A stretch of DNA of 64,000 nt, taken from Symbiodinium natans. Taxonomy: Eukaryota > Sar > Dinophyceae > Suessiales > Symbiodiniaceae. This document shows positions 1 to 11,846 of the stretch, piece after piece. Positions within the stretch are counted from its first letter, which is position 1; the number at the start of each line of letters is the position of its first letter. Under the pieces are notes generated by a model. It was not told the origin of the DNA. It searched no databases and saw only the letters and a program-made list of their open reading frames with translations. The translations under genes and the position numbers were made by a program. The stretch spans positions 694,501 to 758,500 of the forward strand of contig CAJNDS010002657.1 in assembly GCA_905221605.1 (NCBI GenBank). The letters run 5' to 3'.

Positions 1-656
1 GAGCCTGTGAGTTTTGGGTTTGGGGTTCAGGGTTTAGGGTTCAGGGTTTGGGTTTAGGGTGGGGGTGGGGCTCAGTTGGGTGCTAAGACGCCAGAACCGC
101 CAAACCCTTACAAAGTGTTTTAAAACTCTACACCCCCAAGCCCCCAAAACCCTTACAGTTCACCCTAAACCCTATTTCAACCCTAAACCCTACCTAAACA
201 AGAAACCCTAAAATCCCCCCCCCTCCCCAAACCCCTCAAAAGCCAACCCACAATCCTAAACTCGAAGCCGTATGGACACTCCCAAAGCCCGTGGCAGAAG
301 CAACATGCTTTTTCCACACTTGTCCAGTTTTGGTGCAGGGTTGAAGGGGGTTAAGCGCTTAGGAGCTTGATGTTTTCTTTTAGCGTTTCGGGTTTTACGG
401 TTTACAAGGGCTGAAGGGTTTTACGGGTTCGAGGGCTTCAGGGTTTAGGGTGTTAAGGGTTCAAGGGTGTCAGGGTGTATAGGTTGAAGGGGTTCAGGGT
501 TTATGGCTTGAAGAGTTTGCGGGTTCGAAGATTTCGTTGCTTAGGGTTTTCAGGATTTAAGGAGTTAGGGTTGGGGATTTTGTGTGATGGTTTTGAGGAT
601 TTACAAGCTTTGGGTTTGAGGGTTTAAGGGTTCAGAGGTTGGGGTTGCAGGGTTTG

Positions 657-800
657 CGGTTTAGGGTTTAGGGCTTCGGGTTAGCCTAAACCCTAAACCC
701 CAAACCCTAAACCCTAATACCCTAATACCCTAATACCCTAATACCCTAAACCCTAAACCCGAAGCCCTAAACCCTAAACTCTAAACCCCTAAACCCTACT
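657..800. repeat. G-strand array flipping directly into C-strand array
   Basis: TTTAGGG units run to about 684 and change at once into CCCTAAA and CCCTAATA units. There is almost no spacer, so this is a head-to-head pair able to fold into one hairpin. It precedes the island at 837-905. Confidence 0.85.
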
Positions 801-836
801 TTCTAAACCCTCCAAAAACGCTAGACCTGTCATCAG

Positions 837-3800
837 GCGGCAGAGCAGGGTACTCTCACCGAGCTCCTCTACCCGAACAAGGCCGCTTTGCTGGGAGCAC
901 CTAGGGTTCAGGGCTAGTGGTGCTAAACTCTATATCCTAAACCCCCTAAACCCCCTAAACCCCCTAAACCCCCTAAACCCCCTAAACCCCCTAAACCCCC
1001 TAAACCCCCTAAATCCCTCAACCCTAAACCCTGAACCCTAAACCCTAAACCGCATTTAGGGTTTTCCGGATTGGGGTTTGGGGTTTCGGGTTTCCGGGAT
1101 TGCTAGTATTTGCTTAAGAACCCCAAAAGTTTAAGAAATGGTAATCCCGATGTTGCCCTTCTTTTTTCTGGTAGGATTCCTATGCAAAGAACAGATTGGG
1201 TTCGGGAGGTTTTTTTTGGGTTATTTTGGGGGTGTCTTACGGGTGTCAGTTGGTCTGTTCCCCCTTATGCTGACAGTCCTTAGTAGGGATTATAGTACCC
1301 CCCTACTATAATCCCTACTAAGGGCTGTGAGTATAAGGGGAAACAGCCCAAGGTTTCAGGCCGAAGTGTTTAGGGTTTAGGGTTTTAGGGTTTAGGGTTT
1401 AGGGTTTAGGGTTTAGGGTGTAGGGTTTAGGGTTTAGGGTTTAGGGTTTAGGGTTGGGGCATGCCTTGGCTGGCTCATCTTGTCACGTTTAGGCTATTCA
1501 AATATCTCGAGGTCGAGATCAACCCCTTGAACTGACCGAGTCCTAAGCCCTAAGCCCCTAAGCCCCTAAGCCCCTAAGCCCCGAAGCCCCTAAGCCCCTA
1601 AGCCCCGAAGCCCCTAAGCCCCTAAACCCTAAGCCCCGAAAACTGAAGAGAGTTAGGCAACCAGAGGGCCCTAAAACCTGAAGCCCTGAACCCTTGGACG
1701 AAGTGTAGGCCCCCCGCCTCGAGATAGATGCAGCCCCTTGCAGGCTGCCACGCGCAGCGGGCAGGCGTGCCGTTTAGGGTTTGGGGCTTTGGGTTCAGGG
1801 TTTGGGGCTGAGGGTTCAGGGTTTCAAGGTTCAAGGGCAGTTCTGAAAGTAGGATCCATCCATCTTCGTCTTCCACATGCCCTACAGCAACCCATTTGCC
1901 GACCTGCAACGCTCAATGGTTGGAGAAGAGCTAAGCCTGCTGCGCATTTGCCCAGGGTTTCGGGTTTAGGGTTTCGGGGTTTAGGTTTTAGGGGTTTAGG
2001 GTTTAGGGGTTTAGGGTTTAGGGTTTAGGGTTTAGGGGTTTAGGGTTTAGGGTTTAGGGGTGTAGGGTTCCGGGCTTCCGGAAGGTTTCAGCAAGTGGGA
2101 GAGCCATCGACCTGCGGGTTTGCATAGGATTTGCATGAAGGGATGAAGGCTCGTACCCCTAAGATCCCAAGGTTGTCTGCCTAAAGGTTCCCCTTAAAGA
2201 TGCTCCTAATATGGCCCTTATACTACCTTAAGGTTCTAAGGGTACAACCTTGAGGGTCCAAGGCACGACCCCTAGATGTGTAGGGTCAATGTGTTGCATA
2301 GGGCTATGGGGATCGTAAAGTCTTTAGGTTTACAGGGATAAGCCCTAAACCCTAAAGCCTAAACCCTAAACCCTAAACCCTAAATCCTAAACCCTAAACC
2401 CTCAACCCTAAACCCTAGACCCTGTGGTTTGAAGGTTTGTAGCGTTTTGGGGTTTCAAGCACTGTTGCAACCCTGAGTCCCTCTGCACCGCCCAAACCCA
2501 AAACCCTTAACCCGGAGTTGAGGGTTTGGGTTGAGGGTTTAGGGTTTAGGGTTTCGGGTTTAGGGTTTTGGGTTTAGGGTTCAAAAACCCTGAACGCTCA
2601 ACCCCGAACCCCAAAAACCCTAAATCCAAAACCCTCAAAACCCCAAAAGCCCTAACCCTAAACCCTCAACCCCCAAACGCACCCCCTAAGCCCTAGAACC
2701 CCCCAAAAGCCTTAACCCTAGACCCCATAAGCGCCCCAGCTCCGAGCCAAGCTTGTGCTTCGCAAGCCCCTCCAGGCAATGAAGCTCATGCAGGCCCCTG
2801 GTTTAGGGTTTAGGGTTTAGGGTTAGGGTTTAGGATGCTCTTGTTATGGGCACGACTGCAACCTCGGGGCTAGGGTTGGTGGTTTTAGGGTTTCGACTTC
2901 AATGTTAGACTTTAGGGTTGTGGCGCTTAGGGTTTAGGGTTTAGGGTTTAGGGTTTAGGGTTTCAGGTTTAGGGTTTAGGGCGCACGGACAAGCGCAGCC
3001 CTGTCCGATTCATGTCGGCTAAACACGGGTCCTTAGCCCGAAGTACACCCTTGCCAAAGTGCAGCCCACGTAAACCCCAAACCTTAAGCCCTGAACTCTA
3101 AACCCTAAATCCTAAACCCTAAACCCTAAATCCTAAACCTAAACCCAAACCCTAGACCCTAAACCCTACCCCGAAACCCTACACCCTACAACCCTACACC
3201 CTACGACAGCCAAGGATTCGCTGGGCCTTGTTTTTGGGGTAGGGGGGCGTTCGGGTGGGAGCAGTATACTCAAGCAACCCATGATTTTGAACTCGCGCAA
3301 GCTTGCCAGCTTTCCGAGAATAGGAGGGCTCGTAGGGTGCAGGGTTCAGGGTTCAGGGCTCAGGGTTCAGGGTTCAGGGTTTAGGGTTTAGGGTTTTAAG
3401 TTCAGGTCTTGCAGTTTCAGGGTTCCTTGGTTTAGGGTTCGGCAGGGTTTGGGGTTTGGCTTCAAGATACATGCAAATCCCCTCCTCAGCAGCTAGGAAT
3501 AGTTTTACGAGGTCTGTTCAAGTTGAAGAAATCCCTAAACCCTAAACCCTGAACCCTAAACCCTAAACCCTAAACCCTAAACCCTAAACCCTAGAACCTT
3601 AAACCCTAAACCCTAAACCCTTTTGCCTAAACCCTAAACCCTAAACCCTTTTCCCTAAACCATAGCCCTAAACCCTAAACCCTAAACCCTCAGCCTAGTC
3701 TTCCACAGTCTATCACATGTCCCATCTCTGGGATCGACTACTAGGGTTTTGGGTTTAGGGTTTAGGGTTTAGGGTTTAGGGTTTAGGGTTTAGGATTAGG

Positions 3801-6800
3801 GTTGGGTTTAGGGTTTAGGGTTTAGGGTTTAGGGTTTAGGGTTTAGGGTTTAGGGTTTTGGGTTTTGGGTTTGGGTTTTAGGGTTTAGGGTTTAGGGTTT
3901 AGGATTAGGGTTTAGGGTTTAGACGTTTTTTTGTCAAGGGCTCCCAATGGGGGTTCACGAAAATAAGGGACCCCTGAAACGGAACCCCGAAGGTAGGATC
4001 CCGTATAATATGGAGCCCAATAAGGTACCCCTAATTTCGGAAACGCCCATAAGGCCCCTGTAAAGGGGTTCTGTAACCCTAACCCCTAAACCATAAACCC
4101 TAAACCCTAAACCCCAAAGCCTAAACCCAAGACATGGCCCCCGTAAAGGGGTTCTGTAACCCTGTGTCCTCTGGGTGGCCAACCCTAAACCCTAAACCCT
4201 AAGCCCTAAACCCTGCACCCTAAGCCCTAAACCCTAAACCCTAAACCCTAAACATGCCCCCTGAGAGGTGGCGCACGCGAAGACCCTGGGTGGCGAGCGC
4301 GTCCAGGGTCACGTCACGGTTCTGCCTGCCGAGGCCCAAAAAACCCCGTGAAAATCCAAATTATCAGGGCCCCTATATTACACCCTGTATGTCCTACAAA
4401 AACTACTTGGAGGTTCATGGGCACTTATAACCCAATTTTCGCTATACCTATAAACCCCCTAAGTCCCCTAAGTAGGTTATAACCAGACTGATAAGTGGGG
4501 TTATAAGTACCCATGAACCTCCAAGTAAACCCTAAACCCTAAACCCTAAACCCTAAACCCTAAACCCTAAACCCTAAACCCTAAACCCTAAACCCTAAAC
4601 CCCCAAGTGGAAGCTCTGTGTGTCAAGAACCCCCGATGCGTCTCCGAGCCCTGTGTTCTGCTTGAGGCCGATGCCAAGGGAGACCAGACGCCCGGCCTTC
4701 CAAGTGATTCGGGTTTGGGGTTTAGGGTTTAGGGTTTAGGATTGGGGTTTAGGGTTTCGGGTTTCGGGTTTAGGGTTTAGGGTTTAGGGTTTAGGGTTTA
4801 GGGTTTAGGATTAGGGTTTAGGGTTTCGGGTGCAGGGCTAAAGGGCTAAAGGGCTTTCTTGTATGTGTAAGTGGGTAAGGTTTAGGGTCTAGGACTTCGG
4901 GTTTAGGATGGTGCGGGTTCAGGGGTATGGTGTTGTTCTGAGGCTTCATCGGGTTTTAACCCCAGGAGCTCCGGGCCGGCTTGTCTGACTCAGGGACTTA
5001 GGGTTTAGGGTTTAGGGTTTAGGACTTAGGGTTTGAGGCATTCGGAACACGACGTTCTGTGATCTTAGGGACAGGGTTTCGGGTTCAGAGGTCTGGGGCT
5101 TGAAGGACTCTGGGTTAGGGTTCAAGGTTTGGGGTTTGGGGTTCAGGGTTTGGGGTTTGGGGTTTTAGGGTTTAGGGTTTGGGTTTAAGAATTAGGGTTC
5201 CTTTTGGGGCCCTTCGTGTGTTAGGGTGCCGTACGAAAGCGGGGACCCCAACTACGCCCTACACCCTACGCCCTACACCGTACACCCTAGACCCGAAACC
5301 CTAAACCCTAAACCCTAAACCCCAAATCCTAAACCCTAAACCCTAAACCCTAAATGCAAGTAGTCTGCCGAGGTGCTGGGGCGACCTGATCCAGGACACC
5401 TCGGCCCTCTCCCCGGGCAGCTCGGCACAAGAGTTGGCAGGGCCGAGGGTTGAGAGTTGCAGGGTTTAGGGTTTGGGTTTAGGGTTTAGGGTTTAGGGTT
5501 TAGGGTTTAGGGTTGAGGGTTTAGGGTTTAGGGTTTAGGGTTTAGGGTTTAGGGTTTAGGGAGAGTTGTAGGGTTTCAAGTTTTGGAGTTTTTTAGGCTT
5601 TAGAGTCCAAGGGTTTAGAGTTTTAGGGCTTAGGGTATTAGAGTTTCAGGGTTGGAGTCTTAGGGTTAAGGGTTCTAGGGCGTAGGTTTTGAGGGCTTAG
5701 GGTTTTAGGGATTTGTTTTATGGTCTTAGGGTTTTAGGAATTTCGGGGTTTAGAGTTTTGGTGTTGTAGGGGTTTGAGTCTAGGGCTTCGGGTTGTAGGG
5801 CGTTGGGGATTTTAGGGATTGTCAGGAGTTAGGGTTTTAGGGTTTCAGGCTTAAGGGTTTTAGGGTTGGGGGGTTTTAGGTTTCTGCTTTCTTTTTGGGG
5901 CTTCTAAGGGTTTTAGGTTTTTAGGGGCCCTGTCGGTCGACTTTCGAGCTTTCTGAGGGCTTAGGCAAGCCATACAGCATGAAAGCTTTAGGTTTTGGGT
6001 TTAGGGTGTAGGGTTAAGGGAACTCTCATGAGTCATGCCTGCTTTCTGAGAAAGCGAGTTCGAAGGTAGACAGCTTTAGAGGGTGCCTTAGGATTCAGGA
6101 TGTGGGGCTATGGACACAAGCTTCAGATTTGCATACGATGCTGCCAACCACTAGTTACTAGTTAAATTAAGAGGAAGCTGCCGTAAACGTTCAGGTTTCG
6201 TCAGTACATTCTAAGGAACCACCCTAAACCCTCAACACCTTCAAAGCCCTAAAAGATGGGCTTCGGGTCTCCAAAGACCTGTCCTGAAAAGCTGAAGATA
6301 GCCCTCAAAGGCAGGGTGACCTTTCACACGTAGTCCTAGCCTCATCCCAAGCCCTAAACCCTAAACCCTAACCCGAAACCCTAAACCCTCATGTCGAGGA
6401 CTCAAGCGCAGCAGCTCAGTAGACAAGCTCAGGGACCTGGGCCCGGGGCCAAGTTGCGAGCGGCGGGTTCATGTAATTTCGGGCTTTCGGGGGCGGGGGG
6501 TGGGCTATACTTTGGCGTTTAGAGTTTCGGGTCTATGTGTTTACATATTTGTATTTTGGCAAAATTGTTATCTTTATGACAATATATGAAGCAGTCTGAG
6601 TGGGATCGATAGCTTAGCCCCCCCCAAACGACCTTCAGTTTTGGGGGGCCTCCAAACGAAAATCCTGGAGCTGAAAGGCCATATGCAACATGTACCTTGC
6701 TTAGGGCTTAGGGCTTAGGGCTTAGGGCTTAGGGCTTAGGGCTTAGGGCTTCGGGCTTGGGGCTTAGGGCTTAGGGTTTAGGGTTTAGGGTTTAGGGTTT

Positions 6801-9800
6801 AGATCCAAGCACAACCTTCCATACATATTGTCCTTGTCCTCGGTATGGCTCGGGTGTTGGGGGCTTGAATGAATGAATCCCCGTGTGAACCGCAAGGTGG
6901 AGGTGTGTAGGAGGGCCAAGGGCTTGCGGATTAGGGCTATATGGGGGTTTGCGCAAACATGGGTACCCTTTTTGGGGGTCCCGTTAAGGGGATTCTTTTC
7001 TATTTGGGGCATAAAAGGGGTACCCCTATTTTGGTAAATACCCATATGGGAGTTCTCTAAGTCATGGGCTTGCTGGGGAGCCGATCATTCTTTGTAGCGC
7101 ACCCAAACGGGGCCTGTGATTTGAAGAATTTCCCCCGCGAACTGTGGCTTCTCTGGGCTTAAGTTCCCTGTTTGTGATGACCCATGGGCCTTCAAGTAAG
7201 GTATACGTCACTCTAACCCTAGACAGGCTCACTGGCCCTGTCATGGCTGCCTTTGCTACCATGCCGCCTGCCACAGTTGCGGCTAAAGGCGACTTGGGGG
7301 CGATTTTCCAGAGGGCTGCCCAGCTGGCTGACCCTCTTGCAGACTACTGGCCAAGGCTGCAAGCGCCACTGTCTGCGCACGCTGCAGCTGCAGACCCTGC
7401 GTTCCGAGCAAGGCGGGCGCGTCGCCGCCGACCAGGCAGTCGAGGAGAGGAAGGCAGCCGTCGCGCAGGCCGGCCATGGACGTCTGCAGCGTGGTACACT
7501 CTGCGCCGAGGTCCCCTAAACCCTAGACCCTAAACCTCCTTAACCCTAAACCGCAAACCCTAAACCCTAAACCCTGAACCCTGAACTCCAAACCCTAGGT
7601 ATGCCTTAGGAGCAAGGCTTAGGACTCAGGGTTTAAAACAGAGTCCATGGATCGAGGTGTTAGCAGGGCCATATTTGTGGGCGCAGCTGCTGCTAGCGTG
7701 CAAAGCAGCTCCCGTGACCCAGGCGTTCTGTTTGCAAACTTTTCGGCCAGTTCGCAGAGGACCAGAAGGACATCATGTTGATGTTCGATCCAGGGAGTGT
7801 GAAGGCCGGCGCTCAGATCAATAAGTTTATGACGAAGCTTTGCAAGCTTGAGTGGACAATGTCAAGCTGGCTGCTGTTCCCCAGCTCAAGCGGACGTGGA
7901 GCGGTGCGCCAACTTCAGCTCTCGCGCGGAGCCGCGCCTGCTTCTGCACAACAGTTCATTTGTAGTAGTCAGTGTCCTGCCAGCATCGTCGGAACCCCGG
8001 GGCACCGGCAACAAACGGTGCCGGAAAGCAGCTTCGCTTTCCGTGGTGGTGGGGAAGGAGAATTTGTGGTGGCCCAAGCCTGGAAGCCAGGCAGCTGGAG
8101 ACGAGTGGGACAGAGCCAGGGGCGGGGGGGTCCATGGTGGTTCAGGGTTTAGGGTTCAGGGTTTTGGGTTTAGGGTTTACCCGCTCTCCCCCCGCTTCAA
8201 CTCACCTAAGGTCCAAGCCCTAAACCCTAAGACCCCATAAGCCCCTAAGCCCCCAACCCCCAAGGCTTGTTTGGGATAGGGTTTGGGGGTTCATATAGGG
8301 GTCGGAATAACTACTAATTGTATTCCCTTTTGGTCCCTCGTATAAGTATACTAGACCCCCCAGAAGCCTGTTTTAAGTATTTAGGCCCCTATAGTAGCCC
8401 CAAACCCTACAAAACCTAAGCCCCAAGCCCAATTCTAAGCCCCCTATAGTGGGGTTTTTGGAAGTTAGTAGGGGTGTTGCTGCTGCCCAATTGCCCTCAA
8501 AGCTTAAGGCGCCTATTCAGGGAAAACGAGTCAGGGTAGAAGCCCAAAAGCCCAGAAGCCCTACAATCCTCAAACCCTAAACCCCAAACCCTAAACCCTA
8601 ACCCCTAGCCCTAAAACCCTACGCCCTAATCCCTAAACCCTAAACCCCAAACCCCAAACCCTAAACCCTAAACCCTAAACCCTAAACCCTAAACCCTAAA
8701 CCCCAAACCCCAAACCCCAAACCCTAAACCCTGAACCCTAAACCCTAAACCCTAAACCCTAAACCCTGAACCCTAAACCCTAAACCCCAAACCCTAAACC
8801 CTAAACCCTAAACCCTAAACCCTAAACCCCAAACCCCAAACCCCAAACCCCAAACCCTAAACCCTAAACCCTAAACCCTGAACCCTAAACCCTAAACCCT
8901 AAACCCTGAACCCTAAACCCTAAACCCTAAACCCTACAAGCCCTACGCGTACTGACCCAGGCCTCCTGGAGACCTTTGACGCGGCGCTGCAGGACTTCGG
9001 GTTCAGGGACGAAAGGGTCATAGGTTTAGGGTTTAGGGGTTTAGGGTTTAGGGTTTAGGGTTTAGGGTTTAGGGTTTAGGGCTTAGGGCTTCGGGGTTGG
9101 GGCTTGGGGGTTTAGGGTTTAGGGCGTAGTATTTGGGGTAAAGCGCGAAGTATTTCGGTTTTATGGGGTCTAGGGTTCGGGGATTGTAGAGTTTGGGGTT
9201 TGGAGTTGGTTGGGTTGAGTTGCTGTTGATGTCGCCATTGTTTACATTTTCGGGGCAAAACCCGATTTACTTGCTAGTTCTTAATCAGGCATGAGGTACC
9301 CATAGGTACCCCAAAGCCCGCCTAGATACCCTAAACCCGAAGTCCTCAACCAAAAGCCCAAGCACTCCAAAGGGACATTCTACGGGCACTTAACTTTGTC
9401 ATAGTGGGGTAACAGTTTAAATGTTTAAGGGCACTGAAACACAATAGGGAATAGAAATTCATTTTCTTTAATACCATCCCAACCATGAACTAGTTAATTC
9501 CTCTCATTTGCTTACGGTAAGATGAGAGGACCTCTCCGCCAAGAAGTGGCGCCTCCGGCCCAACAAGCGGGCTGATGGTGTAGGGTTTGGGGTTCTTAGG
9601 GTTTAGGGTTTAGGGTTTAGGGTTTAGGGCTTGAGGATGTGATCAGAGCACGTCCGGGGTCTTTGTTTGGGAGTTTCGGGAATCACGGGCTTGGCTTCCG
9701 AGATCCTAAACCCTGAGCTACATACCCTAAACCTCTAAACCCTTGTAACCCTAAACCCTAAACCCCTTGTGTTGAAATTTGTTTTCTTGGAGGCGTTTTG

Positions 9801-10897
9801 GGGTTCGCCACGCTTCGGCCTATCTTGGGATTAAGCCCGGATGAAACCTTAACACCCCCAAATAAAATGACACCCTCCGGAGGACCTTCTTGGGGTCCTT
9901 ATTACAAGGGAAGACTATTTTTTGAACCCTAAACCCTACAAGTACGAGTCTAGATTCCTAGATCCCCCAAAACCAATAAGCTTTTGCAGGAGTTTCTGGC
10001 CCTTCATGGTAGCTGCTGACAGAGTGTAGTTGCGAGAGGGCTCTGTCGTCAAGACTTCAGCACAACCGGTAGAGTCTTTCGGCTTCGTGTGGGCATCTCG
10101 CGTTGCTAAGCCTTCTTGAGGGAGACCATGTTGCGTGCGCCGGGGTGGTGTACTTTGGGATTTTCTCTCCCTTATCCTAACAGTCTAAACGTTGAAACCT
10201 ACATCCCTAAACCCTAAACCCTAAACCCTAAACCCTAAACCCTAAACCCTAAACCCTAAACCCTAAACCCTAAACCCTAAACCCTAAACCCTAAACCCTA
10301 CAGGCCCCCTGAATTTCTGAGCCGTGGAGCCTAATCTCCTTTGACCGAGGCAGCCGCCTATGTGGAGCCCCAAGAGCATGCAGCGAAGTTCCGTTGTCAA
10401 GGCGGCCGCGCAGAGAGTTTCCCTTTTGTTCCGGCTTAGAGTTTAGGGTTTAGGGTTAGGGTTTAGGGTTTAGGGTTTAGGGTTTAGGGTTTAGGGTTTA
10501 GGGTTTAGGGTTTAGGGTTTAGGGTTTAGGGTCTAGGGTCTAGGGTTTAGGGTTTAGGGTTTCGGATGGGATCCTTACTGGGAATTATTATAGGGGGGGT
10601 ACTCCTTACACCTAGCAGGCGGGAAGTCCTTAATGGGGATGATTATGGGGGCCTATAAAGGACTGTTAGGTGTAAGGTGGAACATGCCAAGGTTTAGGGC
10701 TTAGGGTGTTTTGGGCTTGTAAGGCACCTAGGCACCTTGAACCTAAACCCTATACTTAGGGTTTAGGGTTTAGGGTTTAGGGTTTAGGGTTTAGGGTTTA
10801 GGGTTTAGGGGACATTGATAAGGCGCTGAACCTCAAGAACGACGCACCGCAACAGAAGGGCTCCGCGACGCAGACATGGGCACAACCTGAAAAATAA
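837..10897 (+). CDS. Candidate split gene or genes, many very short exons (unknown product)
   Basis: Exon-like islands with phase-compatible joins: 837-905, 1728-1771, 1888-1956, 2092-2117, 2747-2800, 2980-3042, 3210-3229, 3275-3331, 3490-3511, 3709-3745, 4268-4347, 4608-4712, 5038-5075. Further islands: 5361-5448, 6174-6194, 6407-6466, 7127-7195, 7343-7510 (56 codons), 7647-8130 (several frames open), 8961-9023, 9527-9577, 10354-10440, and 10809-10897 ending in TAA. Joins after 5075 and around 7.1-8.2 kb are unresolved, so this may be more than one gene. Typical peptides are NPFADLQRSMVGEELSLLRI (1888) and LLETFDAALQDFGFRDERVI (8961). Islands 2980 and 10809 follow directly on TTTAG of an array. 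Island 4268 is open in two frames. No domain recognised and no start codon assigned. Confidence 0.3.
944..1016 (-). repeat. Variant nonamer array (CCCCCTAAA)n
   Basis: About eight tandem nonamers with two extra C per unit, followed by ordinary heptamers. The same nonamer recurs near 49.74-49.86 kb. Confidence 0.85.
1256..1345. mobile_element. Foldback element, family 1
   Basis: Near-perfect inverted repeat: left end TGTTCCCCCTTATGC, right end the complement of TGTTTCCCCTTATAC, meeting at a C6 loop. Related copies lie near 10.57, 15.37, 16.20, 21.96 and 25.51 kb. No transposase is visible, so it would be non-autonomous. Confidence 0.8.
2152..2278. mobile_element. Foldback element, family 5
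   Basis: Left end contains CGTACCCCTAAGATCCCAAG and GGTTCCCCTTAAAGATGCTC; the right part runs in complement with CAACCTTGAGGGTCC. Relatives lie at 39551-39679 and 51028-51085 (partial). It sits in a spacer between two islands. Confidence 0.65.
3535..3930. repeat. C-array, 37-nt island, G-array unit
   Basis: CCCTAAA heptamers to about 3690, a pyrimidine-rich stretch ending CAG, the island 3709-3745, then TTTAGGG heptamers from 3746. It is a compact example of the basic unit seen throughout the window. Confidence 0.85.
3946..4050. mobile_element. Foldback element, family 3
   Basis: Left end ATGGGGGTTCACGAAAATA; the right end ATTTCGGAAACGCCCAT is its imperfect complement. Related copies: 6940-7049, 11037-11146, 18728-18836, 21233-21328, 35283-35386. 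Confidence 0.65.
4405..4526. mobile_element. Foldback element, family 2
   Basis: Arms of about 29 bp: ACTTGGAGGTTCATGGGCAC at the left and its complement ending CCATGAACCTCCAAGT at the right, nearly perfect. Relatives at 41256-41373 and 52778-52921. A C-strand heptamer array abuts the right end. Confidence 0.8.
5564..6173 (+). repeat. Degenerate G-strand repeat, no clear gene
   Basis: From 5564 to about 5930 the sequence is diverged TTTAGGG with insertions, then unique DNA to 6173. Short open stretches exist (for example around 5970 and 6095-6150), but I cannot support exon borders. Confidence 0.5.
6467..7126. other. Spacer: variant array and family 3 foldback
   Basis: Unique AT-richer DNA to about 6690, then a TTAGGGC variant heptamer array (about 6700-6780), then mixed sequence and a family 3 foldback at 6940-7049 with arms ATGGGGGTTTGCG and its complement near TACCCATATGGG. 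No gene seen. Confidence 0.6.
8578..8936 (-). repeat. Longest C-strand heptamer array
   Basis: Roughly fifty CCCTAAA units, with CCCCAAA and CCCTGAA variants clustered in two places as if blocks had been duplicated. It leads to the island at 8961, whose upstream edge reads TACTGACCCAG. Confidence 0.95.
9024..9526. other. Spacer: G-array plus AT-richer unique DNA
   Basis: G-strand heptamers to about 9200, then unique DNA with short inverted motifs near 9290-9320 and an AT-richer part at about 9400-9500. No open frame worth naming. Confidence 0.5.
10204..10562. repeat. C-array, 87-nt island, G-array unit
   Basis: About fourteen clean CCCTAAA units to 10299, the island used above (10354-10440), then about seventeen TTTAGGG units from 10441. 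The island ends exactly where GTTTAGGG begins. Confidence 0.9.
10565..10690. mobile_element. Diverged family 1 foldback
   Basis: Contains GGACTGTTAGGTGTAAGGTGGAA-like right-arm sequence and a complementary left part around CCTTACACC. More diverged than the copy at 1256. Confidence 0.45.
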
Positions 10898-11036
10898 AGA
10901 AATTAGCAGGGTAAGGAGGCCAAATTGAATACAAAGAGTGAGTGAAAAGAGCTTAACATTTTCTCGTGTCTCAAAGAGTAATTGCCTTGTCCTGCGGTAA
11001 TATTACTATGGGAGCTCTAGGATATTGGAATATTTA

Positions 11037-11146
11037 CATGGGGGTTTCCGAAAAGAGGGTTACCCTTTTGGGGCTTCCTCTTACAAGGCTTCTACTCTTT
11101 GGGGGGTCCACGAAGGGTACCCCTGTTTGGGGAAACACTCACATCC
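11037..11146. mobile_element. Foldback element, family 3
   Basis: Left ATGGGGGTTTCCGAAAAGAG, right complement GGGGAAACACTCACATCCC, with a complementary centre. No coding capacity of its own. Confidence 0.6.
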
Positions 11147-11846
11147 CAAAACCCTTGAAAGAAGCTTCAGTTAACACGAAAGGGAACCATCTTGCTCACC
11201 ATGAAACCCACCTTCGGTTGCTTAGTTTACATTCTTTAGGGTCTAGGGTTTAGGGTTTAGGGTTTAGGGTTTAGGGTTTAGGGTTTTGGGTTTTGGGTTT
11301 TGGGTTTTGGGTTTTGGACCAAAGCTTCCCTAACGTAAAGCCCTGTACACCCGAAGCTCGGAACCCTTGTGCCTTCCCCCAACACTTCCAGGAACCCGGT
11401 ACACCGTGAACCACATAAGCCCTCAACCCTAAACCCAAAACCCTAAACCCTCTAAACTTCCCTGTGTCCTAACAGCCCTAGATCCTAACCACTCAGTAGG
11501 TATCACTCAAGCATTTGGAGGTGCTGCGCCCCGCCTCAAAGACCGAACCTACCATGTTCGCATCAGAACCCCTGAACCCTAAACCCAAAACCCTCAACCC
11601 TAAACCTCAACCTTAATCCTAAGCCCTAAACCGTAGAAAGTCAGCCTGCAAGTCTTAACCCTTGACCCAAATTCATTTCAGAATGCCTTGCTGATTAGCC
11701 TAACCCCTCCTCCTACCCTTAAACCCTCAGACCCTCTCTAAAAGCCCTAAACCCAAACCCCTAAAGCCCTAACCCCCATAAATGCGTAGACCCAAAACCC
11801 GTAAGTCCCTGCAGCCCTGAACCCTAGACCCTTCTCTTGAGTTTAG

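Noticed and set aside
1256-1345. Foldbacks read as transcription terminators
   Set aside because: Arms are too long and recur as families with a target duplication in one copy; mobile elements explain them better.
1622-2028. Overlapping ORFs on both strands with LNPKPQTLN and GLGFRGLGFR
   Set aside because: Repeat-derived peptides typical of telomere units read in frame; the unique island inside is annotated instead.
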